From NCBI GenBank assembly GCA_016214245.1, contig JACROW010000093.1:1-13907 (forward strand): a DNA stretch of 13,907 nt. The letters run 5' to 3'. Both the position numbers and the translations under genes were made by a program. Under the pieces are notes generated by a model, which had not been told where the DNA came from, made no database searches, and saw only the letters and a program-made list of their open reading frames with translations. The DNA is from Candidatus Omnitrophota bacterium. GTDB taxonomy: Bacteria > Omnitrophota > Gorgyraeia > 2-01-FULL-45-10. Shown here piece after piece: positions 1 through 7,578 of the stretch; the stretch's first letter is position 1; every line of letters begins with the position of its first letter.

Positions 1-638
1 AAGAAAGACGAAGCGATATTTTTCTCTCTTTGTAGACATGGAAGATATTTTTTGTAGTATAAATATTTGAGTAGGACAAGGGAATCAGTTTTACAAAATC
101 TCAAAGTCCACATAACTTTTCTATTATCATTTTTTCTACTCTTCCATCCGCTTAGACTTCCGTTAATTCCCAAAGCGTTTTTTATACATTGTCGGATCCA
201 TTTTATATGAGGAAAACTGGCAGATCGAAAAGTAATATAAAGTCTATCATATGTATAGATTTTTTCTTTATATTTATTATGTTTATCTACATAGTGAATG
301 ATAGACCCATCGCCATCCATGTGGCCTCTTAGAAAATCAGCAAAATATCTTTTGGGTATCTTCATCGAAGATAGATTAAATGTTTTGTTCGGCATTAATC
401 CGATTTTCAGCAACTGATTATAGAATCTAGTACTTCCAAAAGTAACCTTGTAACATTGTTTTTTTGATTTACCGCCAGCAGGACCTATTCTATTTTCCAA
501 ATGAAGACATCTTTTAAAAGTCTGTAACAATTGTTCATCCGAAGAAGTTAAAGAGATATGCCTTCTATCTTTAGATAGATTTCCATCGGTAGTAATTAAA
601 CCTATAGCATAGGCAATGTCTGATGTCCATGGTATCAT
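1..638 (-). CDS. LAGLIDADG homing endonuclease, C-terminus cut by window edge
   Basis: Reading the minus strand from ATG at 638 gives 212 codons with no stop before the window edge. Two LAGLIDADG-type helices are visible: AIGLITTDG at residues 11-19 and FLRGHMDGDG at residues 102-111, about 90 residues apart. This is the layout of a single-chain, two-motif endonuclease; the acidic residues D18 and D110 are the expected metal ligands. The end of the visible part (KKYLPCLQREKNIA) resembles the usual C-terminus, so little is probably missing. Such enzymes cut a long target site and spread their own gene by repair; free-standing and intron-borne forms exist. The gene lies 19 bases beyond the CCA of tRNA-Leu on the same strand, has no clear ribosome binding site, and is visibly AT-rich (18 G+C in bases 1-60), which suggests recent acquisition. 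The frame is open back into the tRNA, so earlier ATGs at 686 and 719 are formally possible. Family call is firm; target and activity are unknown. Confidence 0.85.
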   Translation of the reverse strand, partial: MIPWTSDIAYAIGLITTDGNLSKDRRHISLTSSDEQLLQTFKRCLHLENRIGPAGGKSKKQCYKVTFGSTRFYNQLLKIGLMPNKTFNLSSMKIPKRYFADFLRGHMDGDGSIIHYVDKHNKYKEKIYTYDRLYITFRSASFPHIKWIRQCIKNALGINGSLSGWKSRKNDNRKVMWTLRFCKTDSLVLLKYLYYKKYLPCLQREKNIASSF

Positions 639-656
639 AAGATTTTGATTAAGATT

Positions 657-743
657 TGGTGCCAGAGGAGGGAGTCGAACCCACATGTCCTTTCGGACAA
701 CGGTTTTTGAGACCGTCATGTCTACCTATTCCATCACTCTGGC
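657..743 (-). tRNA. tRNA-Leu, anticodon CAA
   Basis: On the minus strand the acceptor arm GCCAGAG pairs with CTCTGGC. The anticodon stem is ACGGT/ACCGT around the loop CTCAAAA, giving anticodon CAA (Leu, codon TTG). The long variable arm TGTCCGAAAGGACA makes it class II, as expected for leucine. The T loop is TTCGACT, with one T-T mismatch in the T stem (GTGGG/CCCTC). A discriminator A and CCA are encoded (657-660). A homing endonuclease gene follows at once, so the tRNA must be cut from a longer transcript if the two are cotranscribed. A leuS gene lies about 1 kb away on the other strand. Confidence 0.95.
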
Positions 744-779
744 AAAGTATTGTGAAACTATGAGGATTTAGATATCTTA

Positions 780-808
780 ATTTAACACTGCGCCTTATAT
801 TTTGTCAA
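780..808 (-). promoter_or_regulatory. Promoter of tRNA-Leu
   Basis: On the minus strand there is a perfect -35 hexamer TTGACA (808-803), a 17-base spacer and a weak -10 TTAAAT (785-780). Transcription would start near 773, about 30 bases before the mature tRNA. It points away from the nfo promoter, which begins 10 bases further right. Confidence 0.6.
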
Positions 809-817
809 ACCTTTTTA

Positions 818-847
818 TTGACCCCTTTGATGTGTATATGCTAAAAT
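818..847 (+). promoter_or_regulatory. Promoter of the nfo-leuS operon, predicts a leaderless mRNA
   Basis: TTGACC (818-823), an 18-base spacer and TAAAAT (842-847) form a good sigma70-type promoter. Only 8 bases separate the -10 box from the ATG of nfo at 856, so the transcript should begin within one to three bases of the start codon. This fits the absence of any ribosome binding site before nfo. Confidence 0.6.
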
Positions 848-855
848 TACTACCT

Positions 856-1701
856 ATGCGCATCGGAGTACATGTATCCATAGCAGGCAAGATATACGAG
901 TCGGTTGAGCGAGCGAAGCTTTTAGGCTGCAATACGATGCAGATATTCAGCCGAAATCCAAGAGGGTGGCAGGCTGCCAAGCTTATCGATTCAGATATTG
1001 AGGAGTTTAAAAGGTTAAAGGCCAAGTACGATATAAAACCGGTTGTAGTTAATATCCCGTATATAATCAACCTCGCAACACCCGACGATAGATTATATAA
1101 AAAATCAATTAACGCATACATAGAAGATATAGAAAGGGCCGACGCATTGGAGGCAGAATATTTCGTCACGCATCTCGGAAGCCATGTCGGAAGCGGAGAG
1201 GATAATGGCATAAGGCGATTCGCGAAAGCGCTCGAAGAGATTTTAAAACGCGCCAGGCCGAAAGCGACTATACTTTTAGAGGACACAGCAGGGGCCGGCT
1301 CATGGATAGGGTATAGATTTGAGCATTTAAGGCGTATAATAGACGGTTCCGGCAGCACGAAGAAGCTCGGCGTCTGTTTAGATACAGCCCACACCTTTGA
1401 ATCAGGCTATGACATAAAGACGGAGGGAGGCTTAAAGTACACACTAAGCGAATTCGACAAAATACTGGGTTTGAATTTAATCAAAGCGGTCCATTTTAAT
1501 GACAGCCTTTCGCCTCTAAACTCTCACGTTGACAGGCACCAGCATATAGGGAAGGGCAGGATAGGTTTAACGGCCATGGGCCGAATAATAAACCACCCGG
1601 GATTGGGAGATGCGGCATTTATAATGGAAACCCCAAAGAAAACAGATAGAGATGATAAGATGAATATCGCCACAGCAAGAAGGATTTGCAAGGGAAGATG
1701 A
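856..1701 (+). CDS. nfo: Endonuclease IV (AP endonuclease) with an altered zinc ligand
   Basis: Cuts DNA 5' to abasic sites in base excision repair, in the cytoplasm, using three zinc ions in a TIM barrel. The 281-residue product matches the family length and opens with the typical [11 protein letters not shown]. Metal ligands by E. coli equivalence: H106 (THLGSH), E142 (EDTAG), D176 and H179 (CLDTAH), the His of VHFND, the Asp and His of DRHQH, and the Glu of METP. The ligand equivalent to E. coli His69 is Asn66 (codon AAT at 1051), in VNIPYIINL; one base would turn it into His. The start at 856 was chosen over TTG at 802 and ATG at 838 because those 18 extra codons overlap the promoter and have no counterpart in the family. 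First gene of a packed run; its TGA overlaps the leuS ATG in ATGA. Fold is certain; full activity is uncertain because of Asn66. Confidence 0.93.
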   Translation: MRIGVHVSIAGKIYESVERAKLLGCNTMQIFSRNPRGWQAAKLIDSDIEEFKRLKAKYDIKPVVVNIPYIINLATPDDRLYKKSINAYIEDIERADALEAEYFVTHLGSHVGSGEDNGIRRFAKALEEILKRARPKATILLEDTAGAGSWIGYRFEHLRRIIDGSGSTKKLGVCLDTAHTFESGYDIKTEGGLKYTLSEFDKILGLNLIKAVHFNDSLSPLNSHVDRHQHIGKGRIGLTAMGRIINHPGLGDAAFIMETPKKTDRDDKMNIATARRICKGR

Positions 1702-3461
1702 GCACCGAGAAATTATATCCATTTGACAAGATAGAGCCGAAGTGGCAGAAGTTCTGGGTCGATCATAAACTCTTCAGGGCCGACACAAACAATTGCAATA
1801 ATAAATACTACTGTCTGATGATGTTCCCGTATCCGTCCGCTGCGCTTCACGTCGGCCACGGGAGGAATTACATCATCGGCGATGTTGTGGCGCGGTACAA
1901 GATGATGCGCGGATTTAATGTCCTGACACCAATGGGCTGGGATGCGTTCGGCCTTCCGGCAGAGAATGCCGCGATAAAAGGGGGTTTACATCCGAAAGTC
2001 TCCACCCTGAATAATATAAAGACTATGAAGAAACAACTTCGTCAATGGGGCGTGGAGTACGATTGGACGAGAGAGGTGACCTCGTGCCTGCCTGACTATT
2101 ACAAGTGGACGCAGTGGATATTTGTAAAACTTTATGAAAAAGGCCTGGCATACAAGAAGAAGGCATTCGTGAACTGGTGCCCTTCATGTAAGACCGTCTT
2201 GGCGAACGAGCAGGTCATAAACGGCGTCTGCGAGAGATGCGATACAGAAGTGACGCAGAAAGACCTCGAGCAGTGGTTCTTCAAAATAACCCATTACGCC
2301 GAGAGGCTATTGGACGACCTCGATAAGCTAAATGAATGGCCGGAGCGCGTCAAGCTGATGCAAAAGAATTGGATAGGTCACAGCGAGGGCGTTGAGATAG
2401 AATTCAAAATCGAAGGGTCGGGTGAGACGCTGAAGTGCTTCACGACGAGGATCGACACAATCTATGGTGCCACCTTCATAGCGCTTGCGCCAGAACATCC
2501 GCTGGCGGATAGCCTCATCAAAGGGCTTAAGAACGAAAAGGATACTGCTAAAGAGATACAAAAGATGCGGGGTGAAAGCAGGATTTCCCGCATCCGGATA
2601 GATGTAGAAAAAGAAGGGATCTTCACGGGGAGGTACGTCATAAACCCTGTGAATCAGGAGAAGATTCCCATCTGGATCGCAAATTATATTTTGATGGAAT
2701 ACGGGACAGGCGCCATAATGGCTGTGCCCGCGCACGACCAGAGAGATTTTGAATTCGCAAAAAAATACAAACTGCCTATCAAGGTAGTTATAGATGATCC
2801 GAGTACCCCTTTGGACCCGAAGACGATGAAGGAAGCGTATATAGGTGAAGGCATCATGGCGAATTCCGGTAAGTTCAACGGCCTTGAATCCCAGGCTGCC
2901 ATAGAGAAAATAGCAGATTATTTTGAGAAAAATAGATTCGGCAGAAGGGCTGTTCAGTATAAGTTAAGGGACTGGCTAATCTCGCGCCAGAGATACTGGG
3001 GTGCTCCGATACCTATAATCTATTGCGAAAGATGCGGGACTATTCCGGTGCCCGAGAGTGAGCTGCCGGTCACGCTTCCTGAGGATGTCGAGTTCAGGCC
3101 CACAGGAGAATCGCCGTTAAAGCTATCCGAGGATTTTGTAAATACAATCTGTCCGAAGTGCAAGAACAAGGCAAGAAGAGAGACTGACACCATGGATACG
3201 TTCGTCGATTCAAGCTGGTATTTCCTTCGCTACATAACGCCCGATTTAGAAGATAGACCCTTCGACACAGAAACCGTGAACAGATGGCTTCCGGTTGATC
3301 AGTATATAGGAGGCGTAGAGCACGCCATATTGCATCTACTGTATTCAAGATTCATAACGAAGTTCCTGCATGATATAGGGATGGTCGGTTTCGATGAGCC
3401 TTTCAAGAATCTATTCACCCAGGGCATGATAATAAAAGATGGCGCAAAGATGTCGAAATGA
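1698..3461 (+). CDS. leuS: Leucyl-tRNA synthetase, N-terminal and catalytic part, ended by TGA inside KMSKS
   Basis: Part 1 of a broken leuS reaching to 4237; the enzyme charges tRNA-Leu in the cytoplasm. These 587 codons hold the HIGH motif as HVGH (51-54), a zinc ribbon (C161, C164, C178, C181), the CP1 editing domain with TTRIDT (249-254) and [10 protein letters not shown] (editing Asp at 347), a second Cys set (C443, C446, C485, C488), and the class I core with [13 protein letters not shown]. The frame ends in KMSK followed by TGA, where Ser of KMSKS belongs (TCA to TGA is one base); [10 protein letters not shown] follows in the same frame. The missing half of this loop is needed for ATP-dependent activation, so the short product alone should be inactive. 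Start ATG at 1698 follows AGGGAAG and overlaps the nfo stop. The rest of the protein looks well conserved, so this is a recent pseudogene, a recoded gene or an assembly error. Confidence 0.88.
   Translation: MSTEKLYPFDKIEPKWQKFWVDHKLFRADTNNCNNKYYCLMMFPYPSAALHVGHGRNYIIGDVVARYKMMRGFNVLTPMGWDAFGLPAENAAIKGGLHPKVSTLNNIKTMKKQLRQWGVEYDWTREVTSCLPDYYKWTQWIFVKLYEKGLAYKKKAFVNWCPSCKTVLANEQVINGVCERCDTEVTQKDLEQWFFKITHYAERLLDDLDKLNEWPERVKLMQKNWIGHSEGVEIEFKIEGSGETLKCFTTRIDTIYGATFIALAPEHPLADSLIKGLKNEKDTAKEIQKMRGESRISRIRIDVEKEGIFTGRYVINPVNQEKIPIWIANYILMEYGTGAIMAVPAHDQRDFEFAKKYKLPIKVVIDDPSTPLDPKTMKEAYIGEGIMANSGKFNGLESQAAIEKIADYFEKNRFGRRAVQYKLRDWLISRQRYWGAPIPIIYCERCGTIPVPESELPVTLPEDVEFRPTGESPLKLSEDFVNTICPKCKNKARRETDTMDTFVDSSWYFLRYITPDLEDRPFDTETVNRWLPVDQYIGGVEHAILHLLYSRFITKFLHDIGMVGFDEPFKNLFTQGMIIKDGAKMSK
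3459..3461 (+). other. leuS: In-frame TGA within the leuS KMSKS signature
   Basis: Codons read AAG ATG TCG AAA TGA AAA GGA AAT, that is K-M-S-K-stop-K-G-N. The family has Ser at the stop position. The next base is A, which is not a known leaky context. I saw no clear selenocysteine-type hairpin just downstream. Confidence 0.9.
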
Positions 3462-4215
<754 letters not shown>

Positions 4216-4237
<22 letters not shown>

Positions 4238-4581
4238 AGAGGGGCATTGTAATATTTTTGATATCCGGAATTCTTTCGGGATTGGGGATAATAGCATATA
4301 AAAAATCCAATTCTTCCCCGGACCTAAAGATAAGTAATTTTAGCACGGAAGATATAAAAAATGTCGATGAGCTTATTGAGGAGGCCAGCCTTATTAATAT
4401 AAATGAAGCCGGGATGGAAGAACTTATGAGGCTTAAAGGCATAGGAGATGTCACAGCCCGACGCATAGTGGATTACAGGGCCGACCGAGGCCGGTTCAGC
4501 TCTAAAGAAGAGATTAAAAATGTGAAGGGGGTGGGCGATAAGCTCTTCGAGGAGATCAGAGATTCTATAACTGTAGAATGA
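4216..4581 (+). CDS. comEA: ComEA-like helix-hairpin-helix DNA-binding protein
   Basis: A 121-residue protein with one N-terminal membrane segment (about residues 10-27), a short polar linker, then a tandem helix-hairpin-helix domain. The first hairpin is LKGIGDVTARRIVDYR (73-88) and the second VKGVGDKLFEEIRDSI (103-118), preceded by the LININEA signature. In competent bacteria ComEA is held in the membrane, binds incoming double-stranded DNA in the periplasm and hands it to the ComEC channel, which is encoded next door. The ATG at 4216 lies inside the end of leuS (22-base overlap) without a good ribosome binding site, so translation is probably coupled. Its TGA overlaps the comEC ATG in ATGA. 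Length and layout are normal. Competence itself is inferred; no other com or pilus gene is in view. Confidence 0.88.
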
Positions 4582-7016
4582 ATCCCAAGAGGCCCATCGT
4601 CTATCTTGCGATCCCGCTTTGCCTCGGTATATTCACCGCCACCCTCTTTAAGATCCCCCTAGTTTATCCTTTCATCTTAAGCTCAAGCCTTCTAATACTT
4701 GCCTTATCCTTCCTGAAGAAGAATATCGTATCGCATGTAACTTTATATCTTGCCATATTCTTCTTGGGAGCCGTCCTCTTTAAAAATTCCGATATATTGG
4801 AGACCAGCCACATATCCCGCTTCACACCCGAAGACGAAAAAAAGGTATTTTTAAGAGGCGCGGTAGTTGACGACCCTATTATCAGCACCCCATTTTATAA
4901 AAGCGAAAAGACGGCTTTCGTGCTGAACGCACATTCTTTTAAAGAGGACTCCGTATGGAAAAGGGCAACTGGCTTGGTCAAGGTAGACGTTTATAGAAAT
5001 ACTATGCGAAAAGGTAATTTAGGGTTTGGAGACGAAGTTATCCTGGAAGGTCTCATATCAAGGCCCAACAGCTTAAGGAACCCCGGCCAATTCGACTATT
5101 CGAAGTATCTTGAGATAAAAAATATCCATTCCGTTCTTAAGGTCAAGGATGGGTCTTTCATTAAGCCAGTTGGCATCGCCTCCTCAAATCCTGTTAAAAA
5201 GGCAGCATATAATATAAGGCACAGGATCAGAAATTCTATAGACGAATATTTCAATGCACCCTTCAACGGATTTTTGAAGGCCATTCTCATCGGCGACAGG
5301 AGCACTTTAAAAACCGCGCTCAAAGAAGACTTTGTAAAGACAGGGACTGTTCATATCTTAGCGATAAGCGGCTTGCATGTCGGCTTGATAGCGGGCCTAT
5401 TTTTATTTCTATTCGGGTTATTAAGAATTCCCCTTAAGCCGAAACTCGCCCTTACGGCAGTCCTTGTGATTTTTTATTCCTTCATCGCAGGCTCAAGCCC
5501 GCCTATAGTCAGGTCCGCGATAATGTTCTCTATATTTGTTCTCGGCTATCTTATAAACAGGGAGGCGGATATCCTGAATTCACTCGCCGCCGCCATGTTC
5601 CTCATCCTTTTATGGAATCCGAAAGAGCTCTTCGACCCCAGTTTTCAATTATCGTTCGCTTCTATTGCGAGCATTGTGATATTCGCACCAAAGATAGATG
5701 GGATATTCGGCCTAAATGCGCCTATGAGATATTCTTCTGTAGGTAGGATTCGGGCGTATCTATTGAAGAGTGTATCAGTTTCAATAGCCGCCTGGTTAGG
5801 AGTCTGGCCGCTCATAGCTTTCTACTTTAATATAATCTCACCCGTAGCTATAATCGCGAATATCATTGCCATCCCTGCCTTATTTGTGATGATGGCCGTA
5901 TCTTTCTTATTTATATTTGTGCGCGAAATCTCAAATTACCTTGCGCAGTATCCGGCTTCTGTTTTATATATAATCCAAAAGATATTATTTTTTATAAACC
6001 ATAGGCTATCCGGATTGCCGCTTTCACATTTTCGAATCGCATCGCCATCCGTCGAACTCACGCTTCTTTATTATGCGCTCATCTCTTTATTGATTCTGCC
6101 AATAGCAACGACGATCAGGGGCATTAAGATACATAGAAAACATCTCCTCATGGTCATATTATTACTATTTAACATATCGATTTGGAAACATGTTATAAAT
6201 TTAGAAAGTGAATTCCTTAAGGTGACTTTTTTAGATGTGGGGCAGGGCGATTCGATTTTGTTAGAGCTTCCGAAAAGAGGGGCAATCTTAATCGATGGAG
6301 GCAGTGGTGGTGAGGAGGAGAAATTTGATATAGGGAGGGCCGTGATAGCTCCCTATCTTTGGAATAACGGCATATACAGGCTCGATGCCATAATTGCAAC
6401 CCATTTTCACGAGGATCACCTGGGAGGCATACCCTACATATTGAAAAATTTTGATGTGGGGTGCATTATCGACAACGGCACCGCAACCGCTCCGGACAAC
6501 AGGTTATACAATAGATACAAAAGAATCATAAACGGAAAGGGCATTCGTCATCTTATCGTTGGTGAAGGCGATGAGGTGAGGTTTTCAAACGACGTAAGAC
6601 TTTTTATATTGAACCCAGTCAAGGATTGTGATTTGGTCGATTCGAACGATAACTCTATAGTCGTGAAGTTGGTATATAAAGGAAAGTCCGTCCTTTTTTG
6701 CGGTGACATCACAGATAAAGCTATGAAGCGCCTTGCCTCTTACGGCGGATTTTTAAAATCCGATATTTTGAAAGTTCCTCATCATGGAGGCCGTCTTGGC
6801 GACAGCGATACAGTAGGAAATTTTTTTAAAAAAGTTTCCCCAGAAATTTCCATAATAAGCGTCGGAAGAAAGAATCGTTTTAAGGCACCTTCAGATAATA
6901 CACTTAAAATCATAACTTCTTTAAGTTCAGTAAGTTATACAACAAAATATAATGGCGCCATAATTTTACTGATAGATGGACGAGCTTTTAAGGCGGAAGC
7001 ATTCGTAAAGAAATAA
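4578..7016 (+). CDS. comEC: ComEC/Rec2 family DNA-uptake channel with metallo-beta-lactamase domain
   Basis: An 812-residue polytopic membrane protein with the complete three-part ComEC layout. Hydrophobic helices and a soluble DUF4131-like segment fill the first 200 residues. The competence domain follows (about 220-490) with the typical AISGLHVGLIAGLF and GSSPPIVRSAIM. From about residue 548 there is a metallo-beta-lactamase domain starting FLDVGQGDS. Metal-binding motifs are intact: THFHEDH (608-614) and HHGG (735-738), so the domain may be an active nuclease that degrades the non-transported strand, as proposed for the family. ComEC moves single-stranded DNA across the inner membrane. The start is fixed by the ATGA overlap with comEA; the nearest purine-rich sequence is too far upstream for a ribosome binding site, pointing to translational coupling. 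Ends TAA, with no clear terminator hairpin behind it. Confidence 0.92.
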   Translation: MNPKRPIVYLAIPLCLGIFTATLFKIPLVYPFILSSSLLILALSFLKKNIVSHVTLYLAIFFLGAVLFKNSDILETSHISRFTPEDEKKVFLRGAVVDDPIISTPFYKSEKTAFVLNAHSFKEDSVWKRATGLVKVDVYRNTMRKGNLGFGDEVILEGLISRPNSLRNPGQFDYSKYLEIKNIHSVLKVKDGSFIKPVGIASSNPVKKAAYNIRHRIRNSIDEYFNAPFNGFLKAILIGDRSTLKTALKEDFVKTGTVHILAISGLHVGLIAGLFLFLFGLLRIPLKPKLALTAVLVIFYSFIAGSSPPIVRSAIMFSIFVLGYLINREADILNSLAAAMFLILLWNPKELFDPSFQLSFASIASIVIFAPKIDGIFGLNAPMRYSSVGRIRAYLLKSVSVSIAAWLGVWPLIAFYFNIISPVAIIANIIAIPALFVMMAVSFLFIFVREISNYLAQYPASVLYIIQKILFFINHRLSGLPLSHFRIASPSVELTLLYYALISLLILPIATTIRGIKIHRKHLLMVILLLFNISIWKHVINLESEFLKVTFLDVGQGDSILLELPKRGAILIDGGSGGEEEKFDIGRAVIAPYLWNNGIYRLDAIIATHFHEDHLGGIPYILKNFDVGCIIDNGTATAPDNRLYNRYKRIINGKGIRHLIVGEGDEVRFSNDVRLFILNPVKDCDLVDSNDNSIVVKLVYKGKSVLFCGDITDKAMKRLASYGGFLKSDILKVPHHGGRLGDSDTVGNFFKKVSPEISIISVGRKNRFKAPSDNTLKIITSLSSVSYTTKYNGAIILLIDGRAFKAEAFVKK

Positions 7017-7037
7017 CTAACTTTTTTATTCCTTATC

Positions 7038-7066
7038 TTGACAAACAATATTTTATATGATATAGT
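7038..7066 (+). promoter_or_regulatory. Promoter of the PilZ gene
   Basis: TTGACA (7038-7043), a 17-base spacer and TATAGT (7061-7066) give a near-consensus sigma70 promoter. Transcription would start near 7073, leaving a leader of about 53 bases before the GTG at 7126. No known riboswitch was recognised in that leader. Confidence 0.7.
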
Positions 7067-7125
7067 TTAGCAAGTAAAATTTTAACTGTATGCAAAAGGT
7101 ATCGTTACGGGGGTGTGAGTCTTAA

Positions 7126-7491
7126 GTGGATAACATTGCTAATATAGAAGAGAAACGAAGATACCAAAGGGTGGAGTCTAAGGTCCCTCTTCAGTATAGA
7201 AATTTAAGGAAGAGCGGCGAAGCCTCAAAGGGAGCATTATCGCGGAATATCGGCGAGGGCGGCCTCTCTTTTAAATCGAGCGAGTTCATATCGCTGGCAT
7301 GCCGTTTAGTGGTGGAGATAACACTGCCGACAAGCCCTAAGCCTATAAAGGCGATATCCAAAGTCGCCTGGATCAGAAAGACGCCGTCAAACGAACAATA
7401 CGAACTCGGAAATCAATTTTTAGAGATGACGAAAGAAGACAGGACGCACATCGTTAATTTTATAAACAATGTATTGAATATAGAACGCTGA
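7126..7491 (+). CDS. PilZ-domain protein, probable cyclic-di-GMP sensor
   Basis: A single-domain protein of 121 residues without signal peptide or membrane segment. The N-terminal RxxxR of PilZ is present (R11 and R15 in KRRYQRV). The second motif, normally (D/N)xSxxG, reads NIGEGG in SRNIGEGGLSF, so the Ser is Gly. The later part (FKSSEFI, ITLP, VAWIRK, ELGNQFLEM) follows the PilZ beta-barrel. Such proteins bind cyclic-di-GMP and alter motility, secretion or polysaccharide synthesis through a partner; the partner cannot be told here. The GTG start is preceded by a G-rich stretch (GGGGGTG, about 10 bases away). It appears to be transcribed alone from its own strong promoter, ending TGA before the bamD promoter. 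The Ser-to-Gly change may weaken ligand binding. Confidence 0.82.
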   Translation: MDNIANIEEKRRYQRVESKVPLQYRNLRKSGEASKGALSRNIGEGGLSFKSSEFISLACRLVVEITLPTSPKPIKAISKVAWIRKTPSNEQYELGNQFLEMTKEDRTHIVNFINNVLNIER

Positions 7492-7540
7492 CCCTCCCTA
7501 ATTTACCGATTCACCAACTCAAATCCTCAACATTCTTCCT

Positions 7541-7570
7541 TTGACTACCAAGCTATTTACATGGTATAAT
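7541..7570 (+). promoter_or_regulatory. Promoter of the bamD-lptE-holA operon, predicts a leaderless mRNA
   Basis: TTGACT (7541-7546), an 18-base spacer and a perfect TATAAT (7565-7570). Exactly 8 bases lie between the -10 box and the ATG at 7579, so transcription should begin at or within a few bases of the start codon. No ribosome binding site fits between them. Confidence 0.68.
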
Positions 7571-7578
7571 TTTACATT

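Noticed and set aside
657..719. Homing endonuclease translated from ATG at 686 or 719, inside the tRNA
   Set aside because: The frame is open and would add a peptide such as MWVRLPPLAP, but these codons are tRNA sequence, a known source of false N-terminal extensions. ATG at 638 gives a normal start before the first LAGLIDADG helix.
802..855. N-terminal extension of endonuclease IV from TTG 802 or ATG 838
   Set aside because: The stretch overlaps the nfo promoter and the -35 box of the tRNA promoter and does not match the family; MRIGVHVS at 856 is the usual N-terminus.
795..1394. 199-codon open frame on the minus strand across nfo
   Set aside because: It lies opposite a clear endonuclease IV gene, and its product is low-complexity and Ser/Leu-rich with no domain; it is a shadow of nfo.
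3459..3461. Selenocysteine or a reassigned TGA codon in leuS
   Set aside because: TGA is the normal stop of at least six genes here and of the prfB leader. No clear selenocysteine hairpin follows, and Sec in KMSKS is unknown.
7017..7037. Intrinsic terminator after comEC (T-rich run)
   Set aside because: There is a run of T but no GC-rich hairpin before it.
7073..7125. Cyclic-di-GMP riboswitch before the PilZ gene
   Set aside because: The leader is too short and lacks the recognisable conserved blocks of the known classes; only a few bases look similar.
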